Origin: Oceaniglobus roseus
GTDB taxonomy: Bacteria; Pseudomonadota; Alphaproteobacteria; Rhodobacterales; Rhodobacteraceae
DNA length: 64,000 bases
Direction: 5' to 3'
Assembly: GCF_002869745.1 (NCBI RefSeq)
Contig: NZ_PNOS01000024.1
Location: forward strand, 1 to 64,000
Under the pieces are notes generated by a model, which did not search any database, was not told the DNA's origin, and saw only the letters and a list, made by a program, of their open reading frames with translations. The translations under genes were made by a program, and so were the position numbers. Below are positions 19,032 through 28,452 of the stretch, piece by piece. Each line of letters begins with the position of its first letter. The stretch's first letter is position 1.

Positions 19032-19997
19032 ATGCTTGGCTATTTGCTGAAACGGCTGATCCAGATGATCCTCGTGCTCTGGGTCGTCTCCGTGATCGTC
19101 TTCCTGATGATGAGCTTCACCGGCGACCCGGTGTTCATGGTGGTCCCGATCGACGCCACCGACAGCGAGATCGCACAGGCGCGCCGCCTGCTCGGGCTCG
19201 ACCAGTCGCTGCCGGTGCAGTACTGGAAGTTCCTCTCCTCCATCGTCCAGGGGGACTTCGGCCGTTCCTACGTGTTCCGCCAGCCTGCGATGACGCTGAT
19301 ACTCGAACGGCTGCCCGCGACGGTCGAGATGGTGCTGGTCGCCATGGGGCTGGCCGTGCTGGTGGCGATCCCGCTCGGCGTCTATGCCGGGGCCAATCCG
19401 AACGGCAGGCTCAGCCGCACGATCATGGCGGGCTCGCTCCTCGGCATCTCGCTGCCCGGCTTCTGGGTCGGGATGGTGCTGATCTATCTCTTCGCGGTGC
19501 ACTGGGGCATCTTCCCGTCCTCCGGGCGGGGCGACACGGGCGAGATCTTCGGGCTGCGCATCTCGCTCCTCACGCTGGACGGCTGGCACCACATCGCCCT
19601 GCCCGCGATCACCCTCTCGCTCGGCACCATGGCGATCCTGCTGCGGATGACGCGGGCGGGGATGATGGAGGTCTCGCGGCAGGACTTCATGAAGTTCGCC
19701 CGCGCCAAGGGCGTGCCGCGGAAGGACGTGCTGTACGGTCACGGGCTGAAGAACGCGCTGATCCCGGTGGTCACGATCTTCGGGCTGCAACTGGGCGACC
19801 TGATCGCCTTCGCGACGATCACCGAGACGATCTTCTCCTGGCCCGGCATGGGCAAGCTGCTGATCGACTCGATCTACCGCGCCGACCGGCCGGTGATCGT
19901 GGTCTACCTGATGCTGGTGGCGCTGATCTTCGTCGTGATCAATTTCATCGTCGATCTGGTCTACACCCTGATCGACCCGCGCATCAGCCTGAAATGA
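19032..19997 (+). CDS. ABC transporter permease, DppB type
   Basis: 321 residues with about six membrane helices. The N-terminus (MLGYLLKRLIQMILVLWVVSV) is typical of DppB/OppB proteins. The cytoplasmic EAA loop, which contacts the ATPase, is seen as FMKFARAKGVPRKDVLYGHGLKNALIP near residues 218-245. It pairs with the permease encoded eight bases downstream and forms the membrane channel for the solute bound by the protein of 17402-18955. Confidence 0.95.
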   Translation: MLGYLLKRLIQMILVLWVVSVIVFLMMSFTGDPVFMVVPIDATDSEIAQARRLLGLDQSLPVQYWKFLSSIVQGDFGRSYVFRQPAMTLILERLPATVEMVLVAMGLAVLVAIPLGVYAGANPNGRLSRTIMAGSLLGISLPGFWVGMVLIYLFAVHWGIFPSSGRGDTGEIFGLRISLLTLDGWHHIALPAITLSLGTMAILLRMTRAGMMEVSRQDFMKFARAKGVPRKDVLYGHGLKNALIPVVTIFGLQLGDLIAFATITETIFSWPGMGKLLIDSIYRADRPVIVVYLMLVALIFVVINFIVDLVYTLIDPRISLK

Positions 19998-20004
19998 GTC
20001 CGTC

Positions 20005-20883
20005 ATGGCCGTGACAAGCGTTCTTCGCAGCGAGTTCTTCCACAACTACCGCCACAGCGCCTCGGCGATCATCGGCAGCGGGCTGATGGCGCTCTTCGCC
20101 TTCGCGGTGATCGCCGGGCCGTTCCTCGTCGCGCAGAACCCCTACGACATCGCCGCGCTCGACCTGATGGACAGCTACAAGCCGCCGGTCTGGCTGGAGG
20201 GCGGCGACCCCCGCTACTGGCTCGGCACCGACGGACAGGGGCGCGACGTCTGGGCCTCGATCCTCTACGGCGCGCGGATCTCGGTCTTCATCGGCGTGGT
20301 GGCGATGCTGGCCTCCTGCGCGCTCGGCACGCTCCTGGGCCTGGTCGCGGGGTTCTATGGCGGGATCGTGGATTCGGTCATCATGCGGATCGCCGACATC
20401 CAGCTCTCTTTCCCCTCCATCCTGATCGCGCTGTTCCTGATGTCGGCCGTGGGCACCGGCGTCGACAAGGTGCTGATCGCGCTGACCGCCGTCGGCTGGG
20501 TCGTCTATGCGCGCACCGTGCGCGGCTCGACCCTGTCTGAGATCGAGAAGGAATACGTGCAGGCCGCCCGTGTGGCCGGGCTGCCGAACAGGAAGATCAT
20601 CCGCAAGCATGTCCTGCCGAACGTGCTGACCCCGCTGATCGTGATCGCGACGATCCAGGTGGGCACCTTCGTGCTGATCGAGGCGTCGCTCAGCTTCCTC
20701 GGCGTCGGCGTGCCGATCACCCAGCCCTCGCTGGGCCTTCTCATCAAGAACGGCTTCGACGTGCTGTTCAGCGGACTCTGGTGGACTTCGGTCTTCCCGG
20801 GCGTCGCGATCATGATGCTGGTCTTCGGGATCAACCTCTTCGGCGACTTCCTGCGCGACGAACTGAACCCGAGGCTGAAGTGA
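20005..20883 (+). CDS. ABC transporter permease, DppC type
   Basis: 292 residues. A DppC-type N-terminal domain includes YWLGTDGQGRDVWASILYGAR near residues 71-91, the family signature. The EAA loop reads YVQAARVAGLPNRKIIRKHVLPNVLTP near 185-211. Five or six membrane helices are apparent. It follows the DppB-type gene and overlaps the start of the ATPase gene by one base. Confidence 0.95.
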   Translation: MAVTSVLRSEFFHNYRHSASAIIGSGLMALFAFAVIAGPFLVAQNPYDIAALDLMDSYKPPVWLEGGDPRYWLGTDGQGRDVWASILYGARISVFIGVVAMLASCALGTLLGLVAGFYGGIVDSVIMRIADIQLSFPSILIALFLMSAVGTGVDKVLIALTAVGWVVYARTVRGSTLSEIEKEYVQAARVAGLPNRKIIRKHVLPNVLTPLIVIATIQVGTFVLIEASLSFLGVGVPITQPSLGLLIKNGFDVLFSGLWWTSVFPGVAIMMLVFGINLFGDFLRDELNPRLK

Positions 20884-21878
20884 TGGCGCAGGAGAGCGAA
20901 ACGCCGCTGCTGGCGGTCCGTGACCTCAGGACCTGGTTCCACACCTTTTCGGGCGTGGTGAAGGCCGTGAACGGCGTCAGCTTCGAGATCGGCGAGGGCG
21001 AGGTCATGGGCCTTGTCGGCGAAAGCGGCGGCGGCAAGTCGGTGATCGGCTTCTCGGTCCTCGGCCTCATCGACAGCCCCGGCCGGATCGAGGGCGGCGA
21101 GATCCTGTTCGACGGCGAGGATCTGGCGCAGGCCGGGGAGGAGCGGCTGCGCCATATCCGCGGGCGGCACATCTCGATGGTGTTCCAGGATCCGATGACC
21201 TCGCTCAACCCGCTGCACACCGTGGGCCGACAGATGGACGAGGTGCTGCGCCTGCACACCGATCTTGGCGCGGCCGAGCGGCGGAAGGCCTGCATCGACA
21301 TGCTGGAAAGCGTCGGGATCAGCCGCGCGGCCGAGCGGCTGAAGGCCTATCCGCACCAGTTCTCGGGCGGCATGCGGCAGCGGGTGGTCATCGCCATCGC
21401 GCTGCTGGCGGGGCCGCGCCTGATCATCGCGGACGAACCGACGACCGCGCTCGACGTCACGATCCAGAGCCAGATCCTGAAGCTGATGCGCCGCCAGATC
21501 GCCGAGAAGGGCGCGTCGATGATCCTGATCACCCACGACCTTGCCGTGGTGTCGGAGATGGCGGACCACATCACCGTCCTCTACTGCGGCAAGGTGGTCG
21601 AGCGCGGGCGCACCCGCGACCTGATCGAGTCCCCTGCCCATCCCTATACCCGCGGCCTGATCGACAGCATCCCCGACCCCGCCGCCCGCCACGACCGACT
21701 GCGCCAGATCCCGGGCTCGGTGCCCGACATCCGTGCGCTCCCGAAGGGCTGCAACTTCCGCGAACGCTGCCCACGGGCGCAGGCGCTTTGTGCCGAGACC
21801 GAGCCGGACCTGACGAAGCAGCACAGAAGTCTCTGGGCCGCCTGCCACTTCCCCCTCGTGCCGGGAGATGTGCAATGA
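20883..21878 (+). CDS. ABC transporter ATPase, DppD type
   Basis: 331 residues. The Walker A motif GESGGGKSV lies near residue 47, where the usual GCGKS is GGGKS. The signature FSGGMRQRV is near 158, and Walker [13 protein letters not shown] near 180. The C-terminal oligopeptide-type extension with four Cys (CNFRERCPRAQALC and WAACHF) is present; in family members this binds an iron-sulfur cluster. It pairs with the ATPase encoded directly downstream to energise import. The start overlaps the permease stop. Confidence 0.95.
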   Translation: MAQESETPLLAVRDLRTWFHTFSGVVKAVNGVSFEIGEGEVMGLVGESGGGKSVIGFSVLGLIDSPGRIEGGEILFDGEDLAQAGEERLRHIRGRHISMVFQDPMTSLNPLHTVGRQMDEVLRLHTDLGAAERRKACIDMLESVGISRAAERLKAYPHQFSGGMRQRVVIAIALLAGPRLIIADEPTTALDVTIQSQILKLMRRQIAEKGASMILITHDLAVVSEMADHITVLYCGKVVERGRTRDLIESPAHPYTRGLIDSIPDPAARHDRLRQIPGSVPDIRALPKGCNFRERCPRAQALCAETEPDLTKQHRSLWAACHFPLVPGDVQ

Positions 21879-22906
21879 CCGCCGCCGAGACCCCGGTGCT
21901 CGAGGTCAGGGACCTCCAGATGCACTTCCCGGTCGGCGGCGGCATCCTCGACCGGCTGCGGCTCGGGCGGGGCGGCGTGCGGTTCGAGAACCCGGTGGTC
22001 CACGCGGTCAATGGCGTCAGCTTCCGGATCGCGCCGGGCGAGATCATGGCGCTGGTGGGCGAAAGCGGCTGCGGCAAGTCCACCGTCGCCAAGAGCATCG
22101 CGCGCATCTACCGCCCCACCGGCGGGCAGGTTCTGCTTGAGGGTGAGGACATCGCGCAGCACGGCTTCGCCCGAATGCTGCCGGTGCGCGCGAAGATGCA
22201 GATGATCTTCCAGGATCCCTACGCCTCGCTGAACCCCCGCCAGCGGGTGCGCGACATCGTTGCGGAACCGCTGCTGGAACAGAGGAAGGGCGCGGACCGG
22301 GCCACGGTGCGGGACGAGATCGCGGCGCTGCTGGCCCGCGTCGGTCTGAACGCCGAACATGCGGGCCGCTATCCCCATCAGTTCTCCGGCGGGCAGCGGC
22401 AGCGGATCGGGATCGCGCGGGCGCTGTCGGTGCGCCCGAACCTGATCGTCGCGGACGAGCCTGTCTCGGCGCTCGACGTGTCGATCCAGGCGCAGATCCT
22501 GAACCTGATGAAGGACCTGCGCGACGAGTTCGGCCTCGCCTACCTGTTCATCAGCCACGACCTGTCGGTGGTGCATCACATCGCCGACAGCGTGGGCGTC
22601 ATGTACCTCGGCTTCATGGTCGAGAAGGCACCGCGCGACGTCCTGTTCGCGCGCCCCCGCCACCCCTACACCCGCGCCCTGCTCTCGGCCGCGCCCAGCA
22701 TCAAGCCGCGCCGCGACGTCGAGGAGATCGCGCTGAGCGGCGAGGTGCCCTCGGCCCTCGCCCTGCCCTCGGGCTGCTGCTTCCGCACCCGCTGCCCCTT
22801 CGCCTGGGAGCGTTGCGCGGCCGAGCGGCCGAAGCTGCAGGCGCTCGGCGACGGACAGCAGGTCGCCTGCCACCTGATCGACGAACCGGAAAGGGACAAA
22901 GCTTGA
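21875..22906 (+). CDS. ABC transporter ATPase, DppF type
   Basis: 343 residues. Walker A is GESGCGKST near residue 60, signature FSGGQRQRIGIARAL near 170 and Walker B LIVADEPVSALD near 190. The C-terminal Cys-rich extension (CCFRTRCPFAWERC) is present. An insertion of about 15 residues (GGGILDRLRLGRGGVRF) before the Walker A motif is common in DppF-type proteins. It overlaps the previous gene by four bases and the next gene's TTG start by four. Confidence 0.95.
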   Translation: MTAAETPVLEVRDLQMHFPVGGGILDRLRLGRGGVRFENPVVHAVNGVSFRIAPGEIMALVGESGCGKSTVAKSIARIYRPTGGQVLLEGEDIAQHGFARMLPVRAKMQMIFQDPYASLNPRQRVRDIVAEPLLEQRKGADRATVRDEIAALLARVGLNAEHAGRYPHQFSGGQRQRIGIARALSVRPNLIVADEPVSALDVSIQAQILNLMKDLRDEFGLAYLFISHDLSVVHHIADSVGVMYLGFMVEKAPRDVLFARPRHPYTRALLSAAPSIKPRRDVEEIALSGEVPSALALPSGCCFRTRCPFAWERCAAERPKLQALGDGQQVACHLIDEPERDKA

Positions 22907-24339
22907 CCGTCATCGCCCAGCCCCGCCTAGGGATCCACGATCCCCACGACTGCACCGATGCCAACGACGAGCTGACGATCCTGCACGCCGTCTACGACAC
23001 GCTGGTGCGGCGGGTCGGGCAGGACTTTGCGCCGCTTCTGGCGCGGGACTGGCAGGTGTCGGAGGACGCGCGCACCTGGACGTTCCGGCTGGTCGAGGGA
23101 GCGACGTTCCACGATGGCACCCCCTGCGACGCCGAGGCGGTGCGGCAGAACCTCTGCCGGATGGCGCGGGAGGACAAGGGATATACCCTCGGCGCCCCGG
23201 CGGTCTGGCGCCAGTACCTCGGCGGCGCGGAGTACGAGCTGCCCGACGCGCTGACGCTGAAGGTCACGCTTGCAGCCCCGATGGCCGACCTGCTCGATGT
23301 GCTGGAACAGGGCTTCATCGCCTCGCCCCGCGCCTTCGCCGCGCTCGACGCGGGCGACCTGACCGCGCAGGTCGGCACCGGCCCCTACCGGATCGAGCGC
23401 ATCGCGGCGGACCGGATCACCGCCGTCCGGGTCGAACGCCATTTTGACGGGCTTCCCGCCAACCCGCGCCTCACATGGCTGCTGGAAACCGACGCTGCCA
23501 CGCGCCAGGCGATGCTGGCCGACGGCAGGGTGCAGGTGGCCAACGCCCTCGGCTTTGCGGCCTCCGATGCGCTCGGCCCGATGCGCCACGTCTTCCTCTC
23601 CCCCGTCGCCATCATATACCTGCTGAACGCCGCGAAGGGGCCGCTCTCCGATGCCCGCACCCGCCGCGCCCTCAGCCTCGCCGTGGACCGCGAGGCGCTG
23701 ATCGACACGGTGCTGGCCGGGGCGGCGCGGCCTCTGCGCGGCTTCGTCAGCCCCAACCACTTCGGCGCGGGAACCGGCGAGGGCGCGCGCTGCGACCGCG
23801 ACACCGCCCGGGCACTGCTGGCCGAGGCGGGGCACGCCGGCGGCCTGACGCTCGAGGTCGACTGCCCCACCCGCCTGCCCGACGAGGCCGAGCGGCTGAC
23901 CGCGGCGCTGGCCGATCAGTTGGCCGAGGTCGGCATCTCGCTGAACGTCCATATCCACCCCGACCGCGAGGCCTATGCCCACATGGTCCGCCGCAAGGAA
24001 ATCCGCGATCTCTGCGTCTTCGATTCAAGCCCGATGAGCACATACCGCGTGCTTCACGAGAAGATCGACAGCCGCATCGCCGGATCGTGGTGGCAGGGCT
24101 ACCGCAACGAGGGCGTCGAGGCGCTGATCGACCGTGGTCGCGTGACCGCCGACCGTGCCGAACGCGCGGAAATCTGGCGCGAGGCCTTCGCGATGCTTCA
24201 GGACGATCCCGCCTGGCTGACGCTCTACAACCCGCTGAAGGTGATCGGCATCGCCGGGGACCACCCCGATTTCGCGATGCCCGCCGACGGCGTGATCGAC
24301 GTGCGGGCCCTGCCCCGCCTGAAGGAGGACGACGCATGA
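22903..24339 (+). CDS. Second SBP_bac_5 binding protein, lacking a signal peptide
   Basis: 478 residues from a TTG at 22903 that overlaps the ATPase stop. It has the family landmarks YDTLVRRVGQDFAPLLARDW, ATFHDGTPCDAEAVRQNLCRM, GTGPYRIERI and RRALSLAVDREALIDTVL, so it is a complete SBP_bac_5 protein. Unlike the binding protein at 17402, it starts directly at the mature region (TVIAQPRLGIHDPHDC). The upstream in-frame sequence is the end of the ATPase gene read in another frame and offers no export signal. It may stay in the cytoplasm, or its true start may be misread. It is translationally coupled to the amidohydrolase gene. Confidence 0.85.
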   Translation: MTVIAQPRLGIHDPHDCTDANDELTILHAVYDTLVRRVGQDFAPLLARDWQVSEDARTWTFRLVEGATFHDGTPCDAEAVRQNLCRMAREDKGYTLGAPAVWRQYLGGAEYELPDALTLKVTLAAPMADLLDVLEQGFIASPRAFAALDAGDLTAQVGTGPYRIERIAADRITAVRVERHFDGLPANPRLTWLLETDAATRQAMLADGRVQVANALGFAASDALGPMRHVFLSPVAIIYLLNAAKGPLSDARTRRALSLAVDREALIDTVLAGAARPLRGFVSPNHFGAGTGEGARCDRDTARALLAEAGHAGGLTLEVDCPTRLPDEAERLTAALADQLAEVGISLNVHIHPDREAYAHMVRRKEIRDLCVFDSSPMSTYRVLHEKIDSRIAGSWWQGYRNEGVEALIDRGRVTADRAERAEIWREAFAMLQDDPAWLTLYNPLKVIGIAGDHPDFAMPADGVIDVRALPRLKEDDA

Positions 24340-25778
24340 AGGCCGACACCCTGCTGACCGGCGGCACGGTCGTGACGATGGATCCGGCCCGGCGGGTGAT
24401 CGACAACGGCGCCGTGGCGGTGAAGGACGGCCGGATCGTCGCCGTCGGCGCGGCCGAAGAGGTCGCGCGACAGGTCGAGGCGGCGGAGGTGGTGGACTGC
24501 CGGGGGCAGATCATCATCCCGGGCCTCGTCGATGTCCACGCCCACGCCGGCCACGGGCTGATCCGCACCATGGGGATGCACGCCGGGGACCGCTGGGAAG
24601 AGATCTGCGGCGAGGTCTACACCCAAGCCTCCCCACCCGAGTTCTGGCATGCCGAGGCCCGGCTCGCCGCGCTCGAACGGCTGCGCTTCGGCGTCACCAC
24701 CGGCGTCTCCCTGCTGGGCGGGGGCGACACGGTGATGCGGACCGACGACCCGGCTTACGCCGCCGCCCATTGCGAGGGCGTGGCCGAGGTGGGCACGCGC
24801 AGCGTCGTCGCCGTCGGCCCCACCCGCGCGCCGCATCCCTGGACCTATGCGACCTGGGACGGCGACAGGCGGAACACCTACCCCGTGTCCTTCGAGCAGC
24901 AGATGGAAACCTGCCTCCAAGTCGCCGACCGCTGGCACGACACACACGGGGGCCGCATCCGCATCGCCCTGCTCTATCCCGTGCTGCGCGACGAACACGA
25001 GCGCGACATGGCCCCGGCAGACTACGCCCTGGCCTGCACGCAGCTGCAGACCGTGCGGAAGCACTCCCGCGACCGCGGTCTGCTGTTCACCCAGGACGGT
25101 CACTGGCGCGGCTCGATCCGGAGGGCGGAGAAGCTGGGGCTTCTCGGCCCCGACGCGCTGCTCTCGCACTGCATCGACCTGCACGAGGACGAAGTCGATA
25201 CCGTCGCGCGGACTGGCACGAAGATCGCGCACAACCCCTCGGCCAACGCTTCGATCCTCGGGCGCTGCCCTGCGCCCGAGATGATGGCGAAAGGCGCCTG
25301 CGTCGCGCTCGGCTCGGACGCGACGGCGCCGGACCGCTCGGGCGACATGTTCCGCCACATGCAGCAGCTGATGCACTACCACCGCCGCCACTTCCGTGAC
25401 GCCTCGGTCTTGCCCATCGGCCAGGCGCTGGCGATGTGCACCATCGAGGGCGCGCGGGCGCTCGGGATGGAGGACCGGATCGGCTCGATCGAGATTGGCA
25501 AGCAGGCGGACATCGTGACGGTCGACCTGCGCCGGGCGCATCTCTTTCCGCCCAACATGCCGGTGCACCGGCTGGTCTGCTTCGCCAACGGCAACGACGT
25601 CACGAACGTCATGGTCGGCGGCGAGATGGTGCTGCGCGACGGCCGCGCGACGCGCGTGACCGAGGCGGAGATCCTGGACGACGCCGCGGCCCAGACGGCG
25701 CTGATGCTGGATCGCATCGGCGGTCACGGCAATCTTGTGCTGCCCGCCGATTTCTGGGGACCGGCGGCCTCGGCCTGA
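24336..25778 (+). CDS. Amidohydrolase/deaminase (SsnA/AtzA-TrzN-like)
   Basis: 480 residues. The metal-binding HAH at residues 68-70 follows the strand IIIPGLVDVHAH. Further ligands are likely His in LSHCIDLHEDEVD and Asp in LGSDATAPDRSGDMFRHM, the arrangement of the chlorohydrolase/cytosine-deaminase branch. The C-terminus (GSIEIGKQADIVTVDLRRAH) is the usual end of the beta-sandwich. The enzymes hydrolyse amidine, amide or halide groups on N-heterocycles or related compounds. It is the last gene of the ABC operon and probably acts on the imported compound. It converges on the PLP-enzyme gene with a shared hairpin between. Confidence 0.88.
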   Translation: MKADTLLTGGTVVTMDPARRVIDNGAVAVKDGRIVAVGAAEEVARQVEAAEVVDCRGQIIIPGLVDVHAHAGHGLIRTMGMHAGDRWEEICGEVYTQASPPEFWHAEARLAALERLRFGVTTGVSLLGGGDTVMRTDDPAYAAAHCEGVAEVGTRSVVAVGPTRAPHPWTYATWDGDRRNTYPVSFEQQMETCLQVADRWHDTHGGRIRIALLYPVLRDEHERDMAPADYALACTQLQTVRKHSRDRGLLFTQDGHWRGSIRRAEKLGLLGPDALLSHCIDLHEDEVDTVARTGTKIAHNPSANASILGRCPAPEMMAKGACVALGSDATAPDRSGDMFRHMQQLMHYHRRHFRDASVLPIGQALAMCTIEGARALGMEDRIGSIEIGKQADIVTVDLRRAHLFPPNMPVHRLVCFANGNDVTNVMVGGEMVLRDGRATRVTEAEILDDAAAQTALMLDRIGGHGNLVLPADFWGPAASA

Positions 25779-25868
25779 TCCGGCGCGCCGATGAAAGGGC
25801 CCGGGCGGGCGGGCGCCGACCGCCTCGACGACGGTCTGCGCCCGTCAGCCGGCAGGATCAACGACACC

Positions 25869-25900
25869 GACGATGGGGCGCAATTCTTCGCCCCACCGTC
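25869..25900. terminator. Hairpin between convergent genes
   Basis: GACGATGGGGCG (25869-25880) and CGCCCCACCGTC (25889-25900) pair over 12 bases with one mismatch and an eight-base loop. It lies between the convergent amidohydrolase and PLP-enzyme genes and can work on both strands. No T-run is present. Confidence 0.65.
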
Positions 25901-25909
25901 GTCTCCGGC

Positions 25910-27148
25910 TCACTCCAGCCAGGACAGATAGCTGTTCGTGCCCCCGTTGCGCGCGTCCGCCAGCGCCGCCCGCCCGTCGATCCTGCCCGCCGCCGGATCG
26001 GAAAGCACGCGCGGCAGGGCATCGCGCACCAGCTCGGCCTGCCCCTCCGTCAGGTTGCAAGGATCCAGGTCGAAATAGCCCTTCTCGACCTCGTGACTGC
26101 GCACCACGATCGGCGGATCGAGACGGCCGAAGGCCACAGCGAATTGCGCGGCACTGGCGGGGGCGCGGGCCGGGTCCACGAAAACCCGCAACCGCTCCAA
26201 GGGATTGCCGGTCGGATCGGGAAGGGCGCGCGCGTCGATCCCCGGCAGCCCGCGCGCGGCCTCCGCCCACATCGTGAGCGCGCGGGTCTCGCCGGCACGC
26301 ACCGCGTCGTGATCCCGCTCCATCCACTGCTCCATGGCGGCGATGGCACCGGCAAGGCTCTCCTTGCCGATCTTCATGCCCCGCCCGATCCCCATGTTCT
26401 GGAGATAGGCCGCCCGCACCAGGTTCCTGCGCCCGGCGACGATCCCGGAGGTCGGACCGCCCATGAACTTGTGGCCCGAATAAATGGCGATGTCGGCGCC
26501 CTTGGCGATCATTCCGGTCAGATCGTATTCCGAGGCCGCGTCGACGATCACCGGAACGCCCTTGGCGTGGGCGATCTCCACGAAGGTCTCGAGCGGGATC
26601 ATCCCGTAATCGACGACATGGTGCGACACGACGAACAGCGCCGCCGCGGCCCCGTCAAGCGCGGCCTCCAGCTGGTAATCCCGCACCGCGGTGGACTGGC
26701 CCACGACATGCGTCCTCGCCCCGGCAAGCGCGATCGCCTGGGCGACGGGCGCGCCGTATTCGCAGAGATGGCCCATCATCACCGCCACGCCGTTGTCGGG
26801 GCCGGGGTCCTGCGGCAGCGCCTCGACCCGCGCGGGATCGAGCCCGGTCATGCAGCCCGCGATGGCAAGGGTGATCCCGGCGCTGGCCGAGGCCGTCAGG
26901 AACCCCGCCTCGGCCCCGGTCAGCCGCGCGATGGTCTCGGACGCCCGCGCCTGAAGCTCGTGGATCTTGGCAAACCGCGTCATCGCGGCGGCGGTGGCCT
27001 CGGCTACGCGGGGCGTCGTCACCGACCCGCCGAGCGAGGTCATGGTGCCCGACACGTTCACGACCCGGGACAACCCGTTGGCGTCGTGCCAGGACCAGTC
27101 GATGCGGTGGGGGGTGTTGTGACGAAGGTCTTCTGTTTTCGTTTCCAT
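25910..27148 (-). CDS. SelA-like PLP-dependent enzyme (aminotransferase class V fold)
   Basis: 412 residues. The PLP-binding lysine is K227 in IYSGHKFMGGPTSG, preceded by VIVDAASEYDL, whose Asp contacts the cofactor. The start RVVNVSGTMTSLGG and FLTASASAGITLAIAGCM match the SelA-related group that includes the D-glucosaminate-6-phosphate ammonia-lyase type proteins, not true selenocysteine synthases. In that group the enzymes remove ammonia from 2-amino sugar acids or similar substrates. A deacetylase of the kind that neighbours such genes elsewhere is encoded at 30387, and RidA at 27946, so the three may form one pathway. The gene is divergent from the IclR gene, with only 24 bases between the start codons. 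Confidence 0.82.
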   Translation of the reverse strand: METKTEDLRHNTPHRIDWSWHDANGLSRVVNVSGTMTSLGGSVTTPRVAEATAAAMTRFAKIHELQARASETIARLTGAEAGFLTASASAGITLAIAGCMTGLDPARVEALPQDPGPDNGVAVMMGHLCEYGAPVAQAIALAGARTHVVGQSTAVRDYQLEAALDGAAAALFVVSHHVVDYGMIPLETFVEIAHAKGVPVIVDAASEYDLTGMIAKGADIAIYSGHKFMGGPTSGIVAGRRNLVRAAYLQNMGIGRGMKIGKESLAGAIAAMEQWMERDHDAVRAGETRALTMWAEAARGLPGIDARALPDPTGNPLERLRVFVDPARAPASAAQFAVAFGRLDPPIVVRSHEVEKGYFDLDPCNLTEGQAELVRDALPRVLSDPAAGRIDGRAALADARNGGTNSYLSWLE

Positions 27149-27172
27149 TCGGAGGCCTTATGGTTCGTATTT

Positions 27173-27955
27173 ATGGAAGACATGCCCATCCAGAAGCGAA
27201 GCCGGACAAGCGGGATCGACCGCGCGCTCCAGATCCTCGACATCCTGACCGAGCGGCACAAGCCGATGACGGCCTACGAGCTGGCCAAGGTGTCGGGCGC
27301 GCCGCCCTCGACCGTCTACAAGGTCGTGGACGAGCTGGTGGAGCGGGCGATGCTGTCGCGCACCGGGGACGAGCGGATCTGGCTCGGGCCGCGCGTCATG
27401 CGCTACGGCCTCGCCTACCGGGCGCGGATGAGCGCCTTCGGCGAGGCCGAGCGCGCGATGTTCGCCCTGAACGAGCGGGTGCGCGAGATGGTCCAGATCT
27501 GCGCCCGCGACGAGGGCATGATGCAGGTGGTCGCCATGGCCGAAGGCTCGGCCGGGCCGTTCCGCGTGACCTCGGACGTCGGCACGCGGGTGCCGCTGAA
27601 CTGGACCGCCTCGGGCCGCCTTCTGGTCGGCCACCTGCCCGACCGCGAGCGGCTGGAGATCTTTCGCACCCACGCCCGCCCCTCGGTCACGGGACTGGCG
27701 GAGACCGATCCCGTCCGGCTGGCCGAGATCAGCCAGAGCGATTTCCTGGCCGGCCTCTCGGTGCAGATCGACACGTCCGAGGACCAGGTGGCCTGCATCG
27801 CCGCCCCGATCCGCGATTTCGACGGGATGTGCCGCCTGACGCTGTCGGTCGTGATGCCGAAGACGCGTGTGGAAGAGAAGTTCGAGCTGGTCGCCCGCGA
27901 GGTCCGCGCGGCGGCACGCGATGTCGAACGGGCGCTCGGGCTGCATCAGGGCTGA
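27173..27955 (+). CDS. IclR family transcriptional regulator
   Basis: 260 residues. The N-terminal winged helix-turn-helix spans about residues 12-65 (GIDRALQILDILTERHKPMTAYELAKVSG), and the C-terminal effector domain ends with the usual LTLSVVMPKTRVEEKF near 222-237. The effector is unknown. It is divergent from the SelA-like gene and convergent with the ABC-RidA operon, with a 10-base overlap with ridA. The start is uncertain: ATG at 27173 or 27182. The nearest GGAGG (27151-27155) is about 17 bases upstream, further than usual. It probably controls one or both flanking units. Confidence 0.88.
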   Translation: MEDMPIQKRSRTSGIDRALQILDILTERHKPMTAYELAKVSGAPPSTVYKVVDELVERAMLSRTGDERIWLGPRVMRYGLAYRARMSAFGEAERAMFALNERVREMVQICARDEGMMQVVAMAEGSAGPFRVTSDVGTRVPLNWTASGRLLVGHLPDRERLEIFRTHARPSVTGLAETDPVRLAEISQSDFLAGLSVQIDTSEDQVACIAAPIRDFDGMCRLTLSVVMPKTRVEEKFELVAREVRAAARDVERALGLHQG

Positions 27956-28452
27956 CCGTCCGGGGCGGGCGCCTCTTCGAAGATCGCCTCGATCTCGACG
28001 GTGATGCGGTTCGGCAGCGAACCGACGCCGAAGGCCGAACGGGCGTGGATCCCGCTGTGCCCGAACACCTCGCGCAGGAGGTCCGAGGCGCCGTCGATGA
28101 CGAAGGGATGCCGCTCGAAATCCGGATCCGCGTTGACGAGGCCGAGCAGCTTCACGACGCCGCCCACCCGGTCGAGCGAGCCCAGGGCCTCGCGCAGGGC
28201 CGACAGGATGTTGAGGGCGACGAGACGGGCGTGGTCGCGCGCGGCCTCGGCCGACACGTCGTCGCCCACCCTGCCCCGCATCAGCGTGCCGTCGGCCTGC
28301 ACGGGGCCCTGCCCCGAGACATAGATCATCCCGCCCGCGCGGCGCACGTTGCAGAACGACCCGATGGGGCTTGGCGCCCGCCCGGGAAGCGCGATCCCCA
28401 GCGACCGGAGCCGGCTCTCGGGTGTCGGGGCGGGGCGGGTGTCAAGCGTCAT
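27946..28452 (-). CDS. RidA/YjgF family protein (enamine/imine deaminase)
   Basis: 168 residues from the ATG at 28452, which overlaps the end of the ATPase gene by 11 bases. It carries the family core: GMIYVSGQGPVQADGTLMRGRVGDDV near residues 71-96 and a C-terminal GVGSLPNRITVEIEAIFE with the usual VEIE end. The Arg that binds the carboxylate of substrates in RidA proper is not obvious near LPNRITVEIE, though an Arg is there. RidA proteins hydrolyse reactive enamines released by PLP enzymes. Such an intermediate would be produced by the SelA-like enzyme nearby. The N-terminal 30 residues are longer than in RidA, so it belongs to a longer subgroup. Confidence 0.85.
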   Translation of the reverse strand: MTLDTRPAPTPESRLRSLGIALPGRAPSPIGSFCNVRRAGGMIYVSGQGPVQADGTLMRGRVGDDVSAEAARDHARLVALNILSALREALGSLDRVGGVVKLLGLVNADPDFERHPFVIDGASDLLREVFGHSGIHARSAFGVGSLPNRITVEIEAIFEEAPAPDGQP

